Assembly: GCF_018494035.1 (NCBI RefSeq)
Contig: NZ_JABBFO010000001.1
Location: forward strand, 124,001 to 188,000
Direction of reading: 5' to 3'
Origin: Rosenbergiella australiborealis
Lineage (GTDB): Bacteria > Pseudomonadota > Gammaproteobacteria > Enterobacterales > Enterobacteriaceae
Length of the DNA: 64,000 nucleotides
Shown: positions 1-9,834 of the stretch, piece after piece
How the letters are laid out: every line of letters begins with the position of its first letter
How positions within the stretch are numbered: the first letter of the stretch is position 1
The notes under the pieces: model-generated
Told to the model about the DNA's origin: nothing
Databases searched by the model: none
What the model saw: the letters and a program-made list of their open reading frames with translations, nothing else
Made by a program: the position numbers and the translations under genes

Positions 1-207
1 TTGCATGCGTTGGTAACGCACTAAGGTATCCATAATGGTTTGTTGGAAAGCATGACCCATATGTAAGCTGCCGGTGACATTCGGCGGGGGGATCATGATG
101 CAGTAGCTTTCTTTACTCTGATCGCCATGCGGTTTGAAGTAGCCTTGCTTTTCCCAGTGCTCATAAAGCGGCTGTTCGATCTCTTGCGGGTTATATGTTT
201 TATCCAT
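1..207 (-). CDS. valS: Valine--tRNA ligase, N-terminal part only (window edge)
   Basis: Class Ia aminoacyl-tRNA synthetase that charges tRNA-Val in the cytoplasm. Only the first 69 codons are in the window. The protein begins [18 protein letters not shown] and contains the HIGH-type signature region [14 protein letters not shown] that forms the ATP site. The start is the ATG at 205-207, which lies 5 bp downstream of the holC stop, so holC and valS form a tightly packed pair as in E. coli. The rest of the gene runs off the left edge. Identification is near certain from the start and signature. Confidence 0.97.
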   Translation of the reverse strand, partial: MDKTYNPQEIEQPLYEHWEKQGYFKPHGDQSKESYCIMIPPPNVTGSLHMGHAFQQTIMDTLVRYQRMQ

Positions 208-212
208 AGGAA

Positions 213-662
213 TTATGCCGATGCTGCCGTTACAGTATTCAATTGAAATCCAGCACTGCGATACGCTTTATAGCGATCACGGGCCAGTTGTTTTAAGGTG
301 TTTTCTTCGGGAACAAAGTCTACCACTTCATAGAATCCGGTGGCAAAGTCTGCAAAGTAGGGAAGTAGGCTAATTAATACTTCTCTCGCGCTACTTCCTC
401 GCTTTTGTGGCCAAGCTAGCTCCACTGGCGCACCTTGACGTGGGCCTTCGCCCGCCAAATTATGCGGAACAAAAGCCTCTACTGGGCGTTGCCATAGCGC
501 TTCATCCATCCGTAAGGCCTGTGCTTCGTCGTTACAGGCGATGAGAATACGTTTACCGTCACGCCAAAATTTAGCAGCGAGTTCACAGGCCTCGATTTCA
601 GCTGCAGTAAGCGGCTGGTTCTCAGGATCTGCAGGGAGCAGGTAAAACGTCGCATTTTTCAT
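213..662 (-). CDS. holC: DNA polymerase III chi subunit HolC
   Basis: Chi subunit of the DNA polymerase III clamp loader. With psi (HolD) it links the clamp loader to single-strand binding protein during replication. The 149-residue protein begins [12 protein letters not shown] and carries the typical segments [22 protein letters not shown] and [20 protein letters not shown]. Its length matches the family (about 147). It sits between pepA (about 60 bp upstream) and valS (5 bp downstream), the conserved pepA-holC-valS order of Enterobacterales, which supports the call. Nothing odd is seen. Confidence 0.97.
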   Translation of the reverse strand: MKNATFYLLPADPENQPLTAAEIEACELAAKFWRDGKRILIACNDEAQALRMDEALWQRPVEAFVPHNLAGEGPRQGAPVELAWPQKRGSSAREVLISLLPYFADFATGFYEVVDFVPEENTLKQLARDRYKAYRSAGFQLNTVTAASA

Positions 663-685
663 GGTTAGCCTGTTAACGATAAGAG

Positions 686-712
686 GAGAAAAGGAACCTT
701 ATAATAGGCTCC
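686..712 (-). terminator. Terminator or attenuator between pepA and holC
   Basis: Read on the minus strand, downstream of the pepA stop, GGAGCCT (712-706) pairs with AGGTTCC (699-693) around a 6-nt loop, with one G-U pair. A TTTTC tract (692-688) follows. It would end much of the pepA transcript before holC, leaving partial read-through to holC-valS. Confidence 0.55.
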
Positions 713-722
713 TCAATTCCGT

Positions 723-2234
723 TTACTCTTCAGGGATTAATCCCGCCCGATTGAGTAAAAATTGCGAAAGTAATGGGACTGGGCGACCGGTCGCTCCTTT
801 CGCTTTACCTGAACGCCAAGCCGTACCCGCAATATCGAGATGAGCCCAGTTATACTTACGGGCAAAGCGAGAGAGATAACAGCCTGCCGTAATCGCACCA
901 CCAGCACGCCCGCCAATATTAGCGATATCGGCGAAATTAGACTCCAGTTGTTCTTGGTATTCGTCGGCGAGTGGTAAACGCCATGCCCGGTCACCGGCTT
1001 GTTCTGACGCACTGACTAATTCGTGAGCGAGTGGATTATGGTTAGACAGGAGTCCGCTAATATGGTGGCCTAATGCTACGATACAGGCACCGGTTAAGGT
1101 TGCGACATCAATGACCAACTCTGGGTCGAAACGCTCAACATAGGTGAGGGCATCACACAGTACCAGTCGACCTTCTGCATCAGTATTGAGTACCTCAACG
1201 GTTTGTCCTGACATGGTGGTCAGAATGTCACCAGGACGCAGGGATTTGCCATCAGGCATGTTTTCACAACCCGCCAAAATACCGACAACATTGAGCGGTA
1301 ATTTAAGCTCGGCGACCATGCGCATTACACCGTAGACGGTGGCGGCTCCACACATATCGTACTTCATTTCATCCATGGCTTCGCCTGGTTTGATAGAAAT
1401 CCCACCTGAATCGAATGTGAGACCTTTCCCTACCAAAACAATAGGTCGGCTGTCGGCGTCGGGATGGCCTTTATATTCAATCACCGACATCAAGGATTCA
1501 AAGTGCGACCCTGCACCGACGGCTAGGTAAGCGTTCATGCCTAGCTCTTTCATCTGCTGTTCACCAATGACACGCGTAGTAATATGGTTACTGTTAGCAT
1601 CGGCTAACTGACGCGCTTGCGAAGCAAGATAAGCTGGGTTACAGATATTGGGCGGCATGTTGCCAAGATCTTTTGCGGCTTGCACACCAGAGGCAATGGC
1701 TAAACCATGTTGAATCGCACGTTCACCACTGGTGAGTTCACGACGAGTCGGGACATTAAACACTAATTTGCGTAGTGGGCGACGTGGTTCAACTCGATTG
1801 CTTTTTAGCTGATCAAATGAGTAAAGGGACTCTTTCGCAGTCTCAACGGCTTGGCGTACTTTCCAATAGTTATTACGTCCTTTAACGTGTAACTCGGTCA
1901 GAAAGCATACCGCCTCCATTGAGCCGGTTTCGTTTAACGTGCTAATGGTCTTTTGAATGATTTGCTTATATTGACGCTCATCTAACTCACGTTCTTTACC
2001 ACAACCGATCAATAAGATACGTTCTGAAAGTACATTTGGCACGTGATGAAGTAACAGCGTTTGACCCACTTTGCCTTCAAGCTCGCCACGACGTAAAAGG
2101 GCGCTAATATAGCCGTCGCTGATTTTATCAAGTTGTTCCGCGATCGGTGATAACCGACGAGGATCGAACACCCCAACGACGATGCAGGCACTGCGTTGTT
2201 TCTCTGGGCTACCGCTTTTTACACTGAACTCCAT
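723..2234 (-). CDS. pepA: Leucyl aminopeptidase PepA (aminopeptidase A / XerA)
   Basis: Cytosolic M17 leucyl aminopeptidase with two active-site metals. In E. coli it also binds DNA as an accessory factor in Xer recombination and as a repressor of carAB. The 503 residues equal the E. coli length. The family signature NTDAEGRL and upstream metal-binding motif [17 protein letters not shown] are present. It is transcribed away from the lptF-lptG operon, and the 263-bp gap between the two start codons must hold both promoters. An ATG start is used and no defect is seen. Confidence 0.98.
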   Translation of the reverse strand: MEFSVKSGSPEKQRSACIVVGVFDPRRLSPIAEQLDKISDGYISALLRRGELEGKVGQTLLLHHVPNVLSERILLIGCGKERELDERQYKQIIQKTISTLNETGSMEAVCFLTELHVKGRNNYWKVRQAVETAKESLYSFDQLKSNRVEPRRPLRKLVFNVPTRRELTSGERAIQHGLAIASGVQAAKDLGNMPPNICNPAYLASQARQLADANSNHITTRVIGEQQMKELGMNAYLAVGAGSHFESLMSVIEYKGHPDADSRPIVLVGKGLTFDSGGISIKPGEAMDEMKYDMCGAATVYGVMRMVAELKLPLNVVGILAGCENMPDGKSLRPGDILTTMSGQTVEVLNTDAEGRLVLCDALTYVERFDPELVIDVATLTGACIVALGHHISGLLSNHNPLAHELVSASEQAGDRAWRLPLADEYQEQLESNFADIANIGGRAGGAITAGCYLSRFARKYNWAHLDIAGTAWRSGKAKGATGRPVPLLSQFLLNRAGLIPEE

Positions 2235-2497
2235 GTATTCTCCTGAATCTTAAAGACAACGACCTCGACACTCAATTAACATGCCTAACGGCTTCGGTGT
2301 ATAATGACCGTTAGTGCTTCACTTTATGTTATTGTCGCTCATAATGAAGGGTGAGTCAGCTTAAGCGCTCACCACTAAGGCTTAGGGTGTATGATACACT
2401 GTAACAGCAAAAATGTGTTGATGAAGAAAACCGACATATAAACGTTGAAATTATCGACTTTCCTGCAAAAAGACAAGTTTTCACAGGCGTATTTAGC

Positions 2498-3598
2498 GTG
2501 ATAATAATCAGATATTTGGTTCGTGAGACGCTTAAGAGTCAACTAGCGATTCTCTTTATCCTATTACTAATTTTCTTTTGTCAGAAATTAGTCCGTATTT
2601 TAGGGGCTGCCGTTGATGGCAATACTCCCGCAGATCTAGTGCTAACGCTTCTAGGGTTAGGTGTACCAGAAATGGCGCAGTTAATCTTACCCTTAAGTCT
2701 CTTCCTCGCTATTTTAATGACGCTAGGCAAACTTTATACCGACAGTGAAATTGCGGTCATGCATGCTTGTGGCTTAGGCAAAAGCGTATTGGTGAAGTCT
2801 GCGCTTATCTTGATGCTTTTCACTTCAGCCGTTGCCGCGGTAAACGTGATTTGGGCAGGCCCTTGGTCTGCGCGCTATCAAGACGAGATCATGAAAAATG
2901 CGCAAGCAAACCCCGGTAGCGCTGCGCTGGCAGCAGGGCAGTTCCGTCCTTCTTCTGATGGGAGTTTCGTGTTATTTATCGATAACGCGAAAGGTAATCA
3001 TTTTAGTGATGTCTTTTTAGCTCAACTTCATCCGCGTAATAATACCCGTCCTTCAGTAGTTGTTGCGGATCGCGGCCATATGGTTCAGCAGAAAGACGGT
3101 AGCCAAGTTATCACTCTAGATAACGGTACACGTTTTGAAGGCACTGCGATGTTACGGGATTTCCGTATTACGGATTTTACTCAGTACCGTGCTTACGTCG
3201 GGTATAGAGAATCTGTGCTTGATCCGAACGACTCTGATGAAGCTTCTTTTACCACGTTATGGCACAGCAATACGCCGGCGTTTAGGGCTGAACTACATTG
3301 GCGTTTAACGTTAATTTTCTCGGTGTTAGCGATGGCATTGATGGTTGTTCCGTTGAGCGAAGTGAATCCACGCCAAGGGCGAGTGTTGTCGATGTTACCG
3401 GCTATTCTCCTTTATCTTATCTTCTTCCTGATACAGAGTTCCTTTAGAACGAATGCCAGTAAAGGACGGCTCGATCCGGCAATTTGGATGTGGACAGTTA
3501 ATGCCGCTTATTTAATATTAGCCATCATCTTAAACGCTTGGGACACCCTGCCTGTTCGTCGATTGCGTGCAAAATTTAGTCGTAAAGGAGTCGCGTAA
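2498..3598 (+). CDS. lptF: LPS export system permease LptF
   Basis: Inner-membrane permease subunit of the LptB2FG ABC complex, which extracts lipopolysaccharide from the inner membrane and feeds it to LptC/LptA. The 366 residues match E. coli LptF closely (MIIIRYLVRETLKSQLAI at the N-terminus; NPRQGRVLSMLPA before the last membrane helices). The architecture is three N-terminal helices, a periplasmic jellyroll (about 120-260) and three C-terminal helices. The start is GTG at 2498, giving exactly the conserved N-terminus. The stop overlaps the lptG start by one base (TAATG), implying translational coupling. Confidence 0.98.
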   Translation: MIIIRYLVRETLKSQLAILFILLLIFFCQKLVRILGAAVDGNTPADLVLTLLGLGVPEMAQLILPLSLFLAILMTLGKLYTDSEIAVMHACGLGKSVLVKSALILMLFTSAVAAVNVIWAGPWSARYQDEIMKNAQANPGSAALAAGQFRPSSDGSFVLFIDNAKGNHFSDVFLAQLHPRNNTRPSVVVADRGHMVQQKDGSQVITLDNGTRFEGTAMLRDFRITDFTQYRAYVGYRESVLDPNDSDEASFTTLWHSNTPAFRAELHWRLTLIFSVLAMALMVVPLSEVNPRQGRVLSMLPAILLYLIFFLIQSSFRTNASKGRLDPAIWMWTVNAAYLILAIILNAWDTLPVRRLRAKFSRKGVA

Positions 3599-4674
3599 TG
3601 TTTGGCGTATTAGACCGATATATCGGTAAGACTATTTTCAATACCATTATGACGACACTCTTTTTGTTGGTGTCGCTGTCAGGCATTATTAAGTTTGTTG
3701 AACAGTTAAGAAAGACAGGGAAAGGGGCTTATAGCGTTTGGGACGCGGGGTACTTCACTATCCTAAGCGTGCCTACCGATTTAGAGCTTTTCTTCCCGAT
3801 GGCGGCTTTACTTGGCGCTTTGCTTGGACTCGGTAACTTGGCGCAGCGCAGTGAATTAGTCGTTATGCAAGCGGCTGGCTTTTCTCGCTTACAAGTTGCG
3901 GCCTCCGTTATGAAAACGGCAATACCCCTTGTGTTCTTATCGATGGCAATTGGTGAATTTCTTGCCCCAGCAGGCGACCAATTAGCGCATAACTATCGTT
4001 CCGAACAAATTGATGGTAGCTCACTACTCGCCGCTCAAGGGGGATTATGGGCGAAAGACGGTAATGATTTTATCTTTATTCAGAAGTTGCAGGATGAGCG
4101 GCATCTGGAGGGCGTGACGGTTTATCATTTTAATGATCAACGTCGGCTTGAGAGCGTACGCTACGCCGCCAGCGCTCAGTGGGATCGGCATGCGAAAGCC
4201 TGGAGTTTATCGCAAATTGATGAGTCCAACCTGACTAATCCTGAACAAATTACTGGCAGTCAACAAGTCAGCGATATGTGGAAAACCGCCTTAACCCCCG
4301 ATAAATTACAAGTCGTCGCGTTAGATCCGGATTCACTGTCGATTCGTGGGTTACATGACTATATTCAGTATTTGAATCAAACGGGGCAAAAATCAGATAT
4401 TTATCGTCTGAATATGTGGAGCAAAATCGTTCAGCCGTTATCGGTGGCCGTGATGATGCTAATGGCACTTTCTTTTATTTTCGGGCCATTACGCAGTGTG
4501 TCGATGGGGCAGCGTGTTGTCACTGGAATCAGTTTTGGTTTTGTATTCTACGTCCTAGATAAAATTTTCGGTCAATTGAGTCTAGTAAAAGGTTTACCGC
4601 CCGTGCTCGGTGCCATCGTACCGAGTGCTGTGTTCCTTGCGTTAAGCTTAGTATTGTTGATTAAACGTAAATAA
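3598..4674 (+). CDS. lptG: LPS export system permease LptG
   Basis: Second permease of LptB2FG. It pairs with LptF to form the LPS entry cavity, and LptB supplies ATP hydrolysis. The 358-residue protein begins MFGVLDRYIGKTIFNTI and has the same helix-jellyroll-helix plan as LptF, ending in a basic LLIKRK tail. The ATG overlaps the lptF stop, and a strong terminator follows the stop within 10 bp, so lptFG is a two-gene transcript. Nothing unusual is seen. Confidence 0.98.
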   Translation: MFGVLDRYIGKTIFNTIMTTLFLLVSLSGIIKFVEQLRKTGKGAYSVWDAGYFTILSVPTDLELFFPMAALLGALLGLGNLAQRSELVVMQAAGFSRLQVAASVMKTAIPLVFLSMAIGEFLAPAGDQLAHNYRSEQIDGSSLLAAQGGLWAKDGNDFIFIQKLQDERHLEGVTVYHFNDQRRLESVRYAASAQWDRHAKAWSLSQIDESNLTNPEQITGSQQVSDMWKTALTPDKLQVVALDPDSLSIRGLHDYIQYLNQTGQKSDIYRLNMWSKIVQPLSVAVMMLMALSFIFGPLRSVSMGQRVVTGISFGFVFYVLDKIFGQLSLVKGLPPVLGAIVPSAVFLALSLVLLIKRK

Positions 4675-4680
4675 ACAGAA

Positions 4681-4712
4681 AAGGCCCCGTTCACTAAACA
4701 GGGCCTTTTTCG
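4681..4712 (+). terminator. Rho-independent terminator after lptG
   Basis: AAGGCCC (4681-4687) pairs with GGGCCTT (4701-4707), followed by a T run. It sits 6 bp after the lptG stop and before the convergent yjiN stop, and the A-rich left flank lets it work in both directions. Confidence 0.85.
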
Positions 4713-4727
4713 TTAAAGCATTACATA

Positions 4728-6002
4728 TTAAAGCTGTTGAAGCAGCCAAGGTAACTGCGATAGCGCAAAGAGTAGCAATCCAATTAATCCTCCTACTACC
4801 GTACCATTGATACGAATAAACTGTAGATCTTTACCGATATTCATCTCAATTTGGTCAACCAATAGTTTATCGTCCCAACCCTTGATGGTATCGCTGATAT
4901 GACGCGTTAAAAATCGAGCACTTTCTGGGCCAATGGTACGAACAGTTTGTTCGATATGCTGATTGAAGGAGGCTATGAGTTGCGGGTCTTGGCTCAGTGT
5001 TTCCCCCATCCAGCTGGCAGCCCGTTGTAATTGTAATCCAATCCGTGACGCATCCTGATCCAAATCTTTGTGTAGCCAACCTCTAAGATCCTGCCAAATC
5101 TGATTAATATACAGCGCGAATTGCTCATCCTCTTTGAGCCACTGTTTCATACGCGTCATACGCTCGGCCATTTTTGGGTCATGTTCTAGGCTATGGATAA
5201 ATACCTTCACCGCACGGTTGAACGTTCGTCGCAGCTGGTGGTCAGGGTCACGTGCGACGTCCAACAATATCTGGTCTGTGAGGCTGGCGACTTTTCGCGC
5301 GCCTTTTTCACCTAGCCATTCACTGGAGACTACCCGTGAAATCGTGGGATATTCCCGCTGAAACCATGCGCTGATCTGCCCGGCGACAAACTGGCGCGTT
5401 TGCGGTTTTTCCAATAATTTCACCACCTGGCGAATAATCGTATCAAGCACGGCTTGATGGCGATTTTCACGGGTTAGACTTTCTAATAAAATGACCGCAC
5501 TGTGTCGAAAATCGACCTTTTCTATTGCACGGTTAACGGCCTGACGTATAAAACGATTAATCGAGTCATCGTTGCTGGCGGCGAGCATCCCCCGTAAGAC
5601 GGTTTTGATGGCCTGAGCAAAACGTTGCTGGTTAGCCGGTACAAGCAACCAATCTGCGAGTTTTTGTGAGAGGTTATGCTGTTTAACCAATCCTGATAAC
5701 GCGTCGGCGTTGAGAAAACGCTCCTCAACAAAAGCCCCTAAATTATCGGCGATACGCTGTTTGTTACGCGGCACGATAGCGGTGTGACGACTGATAAAAG
5801 GAATGGGAATCCGGCGAAATAGCGCGCTAACGGCAAACCAGTCAGCTAATCCCCCGACCATCGCCGCTTCAGCTACGGATTTTAATGCTTCTACACCTAA
5901 TGTTGGAGGTAGAAATAAGCTAAGGATAAAGAGCCCTGTCGCACTGATAAGAAGGAGTAAGGCAATTCGCTTAGTACGATAGAGGGCTTGATATTTTTGC
6001 AT
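4728..6002 (-). CDS. yjiN: DUF445 inner-membrane protein YjiN
   Basis: DUF445-family membrane protein of unknown function. The 424 residues (E. coli YjiN 426) show an N-terminal helix (about 14-31), a conserved stretch EAAMVGGLADWFAVSALFRRIPIP, a long soluble alpha-helical middle and a C-terminal glycine-rich helix GTVVGGLIGLLLFALSQLP. The motif HTAIVPRNKQRIADNLG is typical of the family. It lies downstream of yjgR but behind a terminator, so it probably has its own promoter. It is convergent with lptG. No function can be read from the sequence. Confidence 0.92.
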   Translation of the reverse strand: MQKYQALYRTKRIALLLLISATGLFILSLFLPPTLGVEALKSVAEAAMVGGLADWFAVSALFRRIPIPFISRHTAIVPRNKQRIADNLGAFVEERFLNADALSGLVKQHNLSQKLADWLLVPANQQRFAQAIKTVLRGMLAASNDDSINRFIRQAVNRAIEKVDFRHSAVILLESLTRENRHQAVLDTIIRQVVKLLEKPQTRQFVAGQISAWFQREYPTISRVVSSEWLGEKGARKVASLTDQILLDVARDPDHQLRRTFNRAVKVFIHSLEHDPKMAERMTRMKQWLKEDEQFALYINQIWQDLRGWLHKDLDQDASRIGLQLQRAASWMGETLSQDPQLIASFNQHIEQTVRTIGPESARFLTRHISDTIKGWDDKLLVDQIEMNIGKDLQFIRINGTVVGGLIGLLLFALSQLPWLLQQL

Positions 6003-6019
6003 AGCACCTGCTTAGTCAA

Positions 6020-6050
6020 TGAAAAGAGGTCATTGACGCGATGACCTCTT
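6020..6050 (-). terminator. Terminator after yjgR
   Basis: A perfect 10-bp stem, AAGAGGTCAT (6024-6033) with ATGACCTCTT (6041-6050), and a 7-nt loop. On the minus strand the stem is followed by TTTC. It lies between the yjgR stop and the yjiN start. Confidence 0.75.
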
Positions 6051-6059
6051 GATAAATAC

Positions 6060-7574
6060 TTATTTACGGCCGCCAAAGAGATTGCCAAGAATGCCTCGAA
6101 TAATTTGGTGAGCAACTTGGCGTCCGGCACTTTTTGCCATATCTTGCACAACGCCATCGTGGCGACCTCCGCGCGGGCCGGTATAACCAAAGAGGAATTT
6201 TTTTAACTCCCCCATGAGCCCCTCTTCTTCATTATTCGAGGACGGATTATTAGCCGACGATGTTTGGCCATTACTCTTCTCAACCCCTTTTTGCAGCATT
6301 TCAAATGCAGACTCTCGATCGATCACTTCATCATATTTTCCATAAAGTGGAGAGTGATTAATCAAGCCATTGCGTTCGTCCAAGGTTAATGGTCCCATTC
6401 GTGATCCTGGGGCGATAACCATCGCGCGTTGAACGACAGACGGACTGCCTTTTTCATCGAGGAAGGAGATCAGTGCTTCACCGGTAGCTAGGGATTGAAT
6501 CGCTTCTGCGGTGTTGAATTCAGGATTAGCGCGCATGGTGTCTGCGGCAGCCTTAACCGCTTTCTGATCACGAGGGGTAAAAGCGCGCAGGGCATGCTGT
6601 ACCCGGTTACCGAGTTGCCCCAAGATGTTATCTGGGATATCGGACGGACTCTGGCTAACAAAGTAGACCCCTACGCCTTTGGAGCGGATCAGGCGCATTA
6701 CTTGCTCAATTTTTTCGAGCAGCACGTCTGGAGCGCCATTAAAGAGAAGGTGTGCTTCATCGAAGAAGAAGACTAACTTTGGCTTTTCAATATCACCTAC
6801 CTCGGGTAGCTGCTCATAGAGCTCGGAGAGCATCCACAATAAGCTGGTCGCGTAGAGTTTAGGCATTTGGTACAGTTTTTCTGACGCCAGGATATTAATA
6901 ATACCTTTGCCCTGCTCGTCGGTACGCATCCAATCCTTAATATCGAGCATTGGCTCGCCAAAGAAGTATTCGGCACCTTGCTGTTCTAAGCCCAAGAGTC
7001 CTCGCTGAATCGCACCAACCGACGCACTATTGATATTGCCATATTGTGTAGTAAAGGATTTTGCATTATCTCCGACATACTGCGTAAGCGCTCGCAGATC
7101 TTTAAAGTCGAGCAGCAGTAGCCCTTGCTCATCGGCGATGCGGAAGATAATGTTCAGCACGCCGGTTTGAATATCATTAAGGTTGAGCAAGCGGGCAAGC
7201 AGTAGTGGCCCCAAATCGGTGACGGTAGCGCGAACCGGATGGCCTTTCTCGCCGAAGATATCCCAAAATATGGCAGGGTTCTCGACGGGCTGCCAATCGG
7301 TAACCCCGATAGCCTCCAGCCGTTTGATTAGTTTTTCTGACGCTTGTCCCGCCGCCGCGACACCGCTGAGGTCGCCCTTAACATCGGCCATAAAGACGGG
7401 GACACCAATCGATGAGAACGACTCCGCTAATTTCTGTAGCGTGACAGTCTTACCTGTTCCCGTCGCCCCCGTGATCAAGCCGTGGCGGTTGGCAAGGGCA
7501 GGAAGTAAATCGAGCGATAACTCTTTGGTGCAGGCAATACGCAGCGGTGCAGTCATAATTAGGGTCTCATCCAT
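6060..7574 (-). CDS. yjgR: DUF853 / HerA-like ATPase YjgR
   Basis: Predicted P-loop ATPase of the HerA/FtsK-like DUF853 family; its cellular role is not established. The 504 residues carry Walker A GATGTGKT at 36-43, [10 protein letters not shown] following it, Walker B in [13 protein letters not shown] and a sensor-like [11 protein letters not shown]. The C-terminal end is low-complexity and glycine/arginine rich. Two in-frame starts are possible. The first (7574) has AGGA 7 bp upstream, and the second, seven codons on, aligns with the usual N-terminus. It is a single gene, flanked by marC upstream and a terminator downstream. Confidence 0.92.
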   Translation of the reverse strand: MDETLIMTAPLRIACTKELSLDLLPALANRHGLITGATGTGKTVTLQKLAESFSSIGVPVFMADVKGDLSGVAAAGQASEKLIKRLEAIGVTDWQPVENPAIFWDIFGEKGHPVRATVTDLGPLLLARLLNLNDIQTGVLNIIFRIADEQGLLLLDFKDLRALTQYVGDNAKSFTTQYGNINSASVGAIQRGLLGLEQQGAEYFFGEPMLDIKDWMRTDEQGKGIINILASEKLYQMPKLYATSLLWMLSELYEQLPEVGDIEKPKLVFFFDEAHLLFNGAPDVLLEKIEQVMRLIRSKGVGVYFVSQSPSDIPDNILGQLGNRVQHALRAFTPRDQKAVKAAADTMRANPEFNTAEAIQSLATGEALISFLDEKGSPSVVQRAMVIAPGSRMGPLTLDERNGLINHSPLYGKYDEVIDRESAFEMLQKGVEKSNGQTSSANNPSSNNEEEGLMGELKKFLFGYTGPRGGRHDGVVQDMAKSAGRQVAHQIIRGILGNLFGGRK

Positions 7575-7642
7575 GCTTAAATCCTAAGCATGCAATGATC
7601 CCGAGGTAGGTGTCAATCGGTAGGATCTGTAACCAAGGCTAA

Positions 7643-8320
7643 TCAATGTAGATGAGTCGCGACGTCTACCACGCCGTTGATCACAAATTGAATACCCATA
7701 CAGACCAGTAAGAAGCCCATTAAGCGGGAGAGGGCTTCGATACCGCCTTTGCCGACTAACCGCATGATCGACCCAGAGCAGCGTAGCGCTACCCAAAGCA
7801 TAATTGCCACCAGTAAGAAGCAGATGACAGGGGCTACTGTCAGGATCCATGCCGGATAGTCGACACCGGATTTGACCGATGCTGCCGTGCTGATGATCAC
7901 CGCGATAGTCCCCGGACCGGCAGTTCCCGGCATGGCAATAGGAACGAAGGCAATATTGACCGTTTGTGGGCTATGTGGCGCTGCATCCAGCTCGTCTTGT
8001 TTATGTTGCACTTCCGGGGCTTCATGCACTTGCTGAACCGGGAACAACATACGAAAGCCGATAAACGCGACGATCATCCCACCGGCGATGCGTAGACCAG
8101 GAATCGAGATACCAAAGGTATTTAATACCGCACTACCCGCAAACCAGGTGATCAGCATAATCAGAAAAACATAGACTGCCGACTGTAGCGCTTGTCGATT
8201 GCGTTGCTGGAAATTCATCTCATCGGCGAGGCTGAGGAACATCGCCACAGCAGTCAACGGGTTAGCCAGCGGCAGCAGGATCAGTAATCCCCAGCCGATA
8301 GCATTAAGCAGCGTCATCAT
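7643..8320 (-). CDS. marC: MarC-family inner-membrane protein
   Basis: Six-helix integral membrane protein of the MarC/UPF0056 family. Despite the name, no role in multidrug resistance has been shown. Conserved stretches are [18 protein letters not shown] near the N-terminus, [26 protein letters not shown], and [20 protein letters not shown] near the C-terminus, which resemble E. coli MarC more than its paralogues. I place the start at the ATG ending at 8320, because AAGGA lies 6 bp upstream; an ATG two codons earlier (8326) has no room for a ribosome site. The product has 225 residues. Confidence 0.9.
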   Translation of the reverse strand: MMTLLNAIGWGLLILLPLANPLTAVAMFLSLADEMNFQQRNRQALQSAVYVFLIMLITWFAGSAVLNTFGISIPGLRIAGGMIVAFIGFRMLFPVQQVHEAPEVQHKQDELDAAPHSPQTVNIAFVPIAMPGTAGPGTIAVIISTAASVKSGVDYPAWILTVAPVICFLLVAIMLWVALRCSGSIMRLVGKGGIEALSRLMGFLLVCMGIQFVINGVVDVATHLH

Positions 8321-8415
8321 AGTCATTCCTTAACAGCAACAGTTAAGGTTAAGAGTAGAGAGTGGAAAAGCGTGTTGCAATGGAGAGGACGAATATTAGG
8401 CACAAAAGGGCATTA

Positions 8416-8444
8416 CTGGCTGGCGAGACCTTAGCTCGCCAGTC
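8416..8444 (-). terminator. Stem-loop downstream of yjjA
   Basis: CTGGCGAG (8420-8427) pairs with CTCGCCAG (8435-8442), extendable by two pairs. It lies just past the yjjA stop but lacks an immediate T run, so it is a weak terminator or an mRNA-stabilising hairpin. Confidence 0.45.
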
Positions 8445-8450
8445 AGAGCA

Positions 8451-8981
8451 TTACATGCCGAGGTATTTTTTGCCTTGGTTTAAAACGACATTACAAGCCT
8501 TCGTTTTTAGTTTTTGTCCCATCTGTGTATCGCTTAAAGATTTCAGATCGATTTTTTGGTTATTACCGGTAGTCAGTAACCCCTCAACCCCTTGTAAGTA
8601 ACTATTCTGTTGTTGAGAATTGCTTGCTTGCGAGGTAGTTTGAGTAAGCCCTAATTTACTTTTAAGCTGATCGGCAACAGAAGTGACGTTGTTATCGACA
8701 ATATTGTTTTTGACACAATATTGCAGGATACCAGTGACGTTAGACATATTTTTGGCACTCACGGCTTTATTACTTCCACCGAGTAATTCAGTAATAGTAC
8801 CGAGTGATAGGCCGTTATTTGCGCTCGAGGTTGTGGTATTGGTTTGGCCGCTATTCGTACTGTTCATCAGGTCAGTCGCCGTGCTGCTCAACTTATCTTG
8901 CCAGCTTGTCGCATGGGCAAAAGAAGTGAATGCCGATACAGCGATGCCGAGTACGAGAAGAGATCTAGATGGAAAACGCAT
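8451..8981 (-). CDS. yjjA: DUF2501 exported protein YjjA
   Basis: Small secreted or periplasmic protein of unknown function. Residues 1-24 form a Sec signal peptide ending at SFAHA, followed by ATSWQDKLSSTATDLMNS, the conserved start of mature DUF2501 proteins. The middle is rich in Ser/Asn/Gln/Thr, and two cysteines (ILQYCVKNN and TKACNVVLNQG) may form a disulphide. The length is 176 residues; E. coli YjjA is about 164. It sits directly upstream of leuX on the opposite strand, so it is the last core gene before the island. Confidence 0.88.
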   Translation of the reverse strand: MRFPSRSLLVLGIAVSAFTSFAHATSWQDKLSSTATDLMNSTNSGQTNTTTSSANNGLSLGTITELLGGSNKAVSAKNMSNVTGILQYCVKNNIVDNNVTSVADQLKSKLGLTQTTSQASNSQQQNSYLQGVEGLLTTGNNQKIDLKSLSDTQMGQKLKTKACNVVLNQGKKYLGM

Positions 8982-9167
8982 AGTGTTGCCTCATTGCAAT
9001 AAAAAAGGTGTCCAGTAACGATTAGGGATGTTGTCGCCAATTAAGTTCCCTATTTCGTATCTAAACAGTGTTCTATCAGAATTATCTGCCTAACAGAAGG
9101 CGTTAAAGGTAATAGGGCGTATCCGCCGTTTTTTTCAGCAATCGAACACTGCTTGGTGTTAATCTCC

Positions 9168-9195
9168 TTGCGCCTATGAGCCAGGTAGGTATAAT
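9168..9195 (+). promoter_or_regulatory. Sigma-70 promoter of the leucine tRNA gene
   Basis: A TTGCGC -35 box (9168-9173) and a perfect TATAAT -10 box (9190-9195), separated by 16 bp, lie 27 bp before the mature tRNA. This is a typical stable-RNA promoter. Confidence 0.7.
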
Positions 9196-9222
9196 CAGCC
9201 ACGTTTACACATCCCCTTCAGT

Positions 9223-9308
9223 GCCGAAGTGGCGAAATCGGTAGACGCAGTTGATTCAAAATCAACCGCCCTTTGGGTGTGCCGGTTCAAGTCCGGCCTT
9301 CGGCACCA
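9223..9308 (+). tRNA. leuX: tRNA-Leu (anticodon CAA)
   Basis: An 86-nt tRNA with encoded CCA. The acceptor arm GCCGAAG pairs with CTTCGGC, the D-loop has GGTAGAC, the anticodon stem is GTTGA/TCAAC with anticodon CAA at 9257-9259, and the long variable arm and T-loop GTTCAAG are typical of class II tRNA-Leu. The body is nearly identical to E. coli leuX. It reads UUG codons. leuX 3' ends are frequent integration sites, and an integrase remnant follows at 9472. I saw no second copy of the 3' end in the window that would mark the other att site. Confidence 0.97.
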
Positions 9309-9471
9309 ATCACTCTTCCGGCAACGTCCGAGAAAGTCTGAAAAATCCTTTTAAATCATACATTATCATCAATTTATCGTCCGAATACGTCCAAGAAGCC
9401 CCGTTGCAATCCAGGCTCTTCTGGAAGCATAATTGGGAGCATATTAACTTCGATGGAAAATATGCCCCCAA

Positions 9472-9654
9472 ATGAAGCTGAACGCCAGACAGGTAGAGAC
9501 TGCGAAGCCAAAAGATAAAGCCTACAAGATGGCTGAGGGGGCATTGACCTGCGAGACTATCATCGACCAGTGTATAGGCGAGGACGAAGTCGCTAAGGCC
9601 GAAAGCGAAGCAAAACCTGTTAGGCCAGTGCTACCCGCGCAGGATATGACCTAG
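9472..9654 (+). pseudogene. Remnant of a P4-type tyrosine integrase
   Basis: The first 23 codons (MKLNARQVETAKPKDKAYKM...) match the N-terminal arm-type DNA-binding domain of P4-like phage/island integrases. After this the reading frame is unrelated and stops at residue 60, whereas intact integrases have about 400 residues and a catalytic R...H-x-x-R...Y core. The position, about 160 bp behind the leuX 3' end in the same orientation, is exactly where an island integrase sits. It shows that an element integrated here and has since lost its integrase. Confidence 0.7.
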
Positions 9655-9717
9655 TGTGGTTAGGTGTAGTGACAGGTAGCAGCCAGCAATCCGATTACCG
9701 CCGTGACCAGTTACACT

Positions 9718-9833
9718 GCCCTGAATCTGCAAAAAATGACGATCAGAGGTTGTACAGTATTTACACACTGATCTTTCCCCGCGTAGTATTCCCTGTGAAG
9801 ATTAAACGGACAATGACACAAGGAATGTATCAC
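9718..9833 (+). repeat. 116-bp direct repeat, copy 1, upstream of the DUF3289 gene
   Basis: About 115 bp starting GCCCTGAATCTGC and ending GTATCAC is repeated with few changes at 11152-11265. In copy 1 the repeat ends 1 bp before the DUF3289 start codon and supplies its ribosome site (AAGGA at 9820-9824). It looks like the shared leader of tandemly duplicated cassettes. Confidence 0.8.
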
Positions 9834-9834
9834 G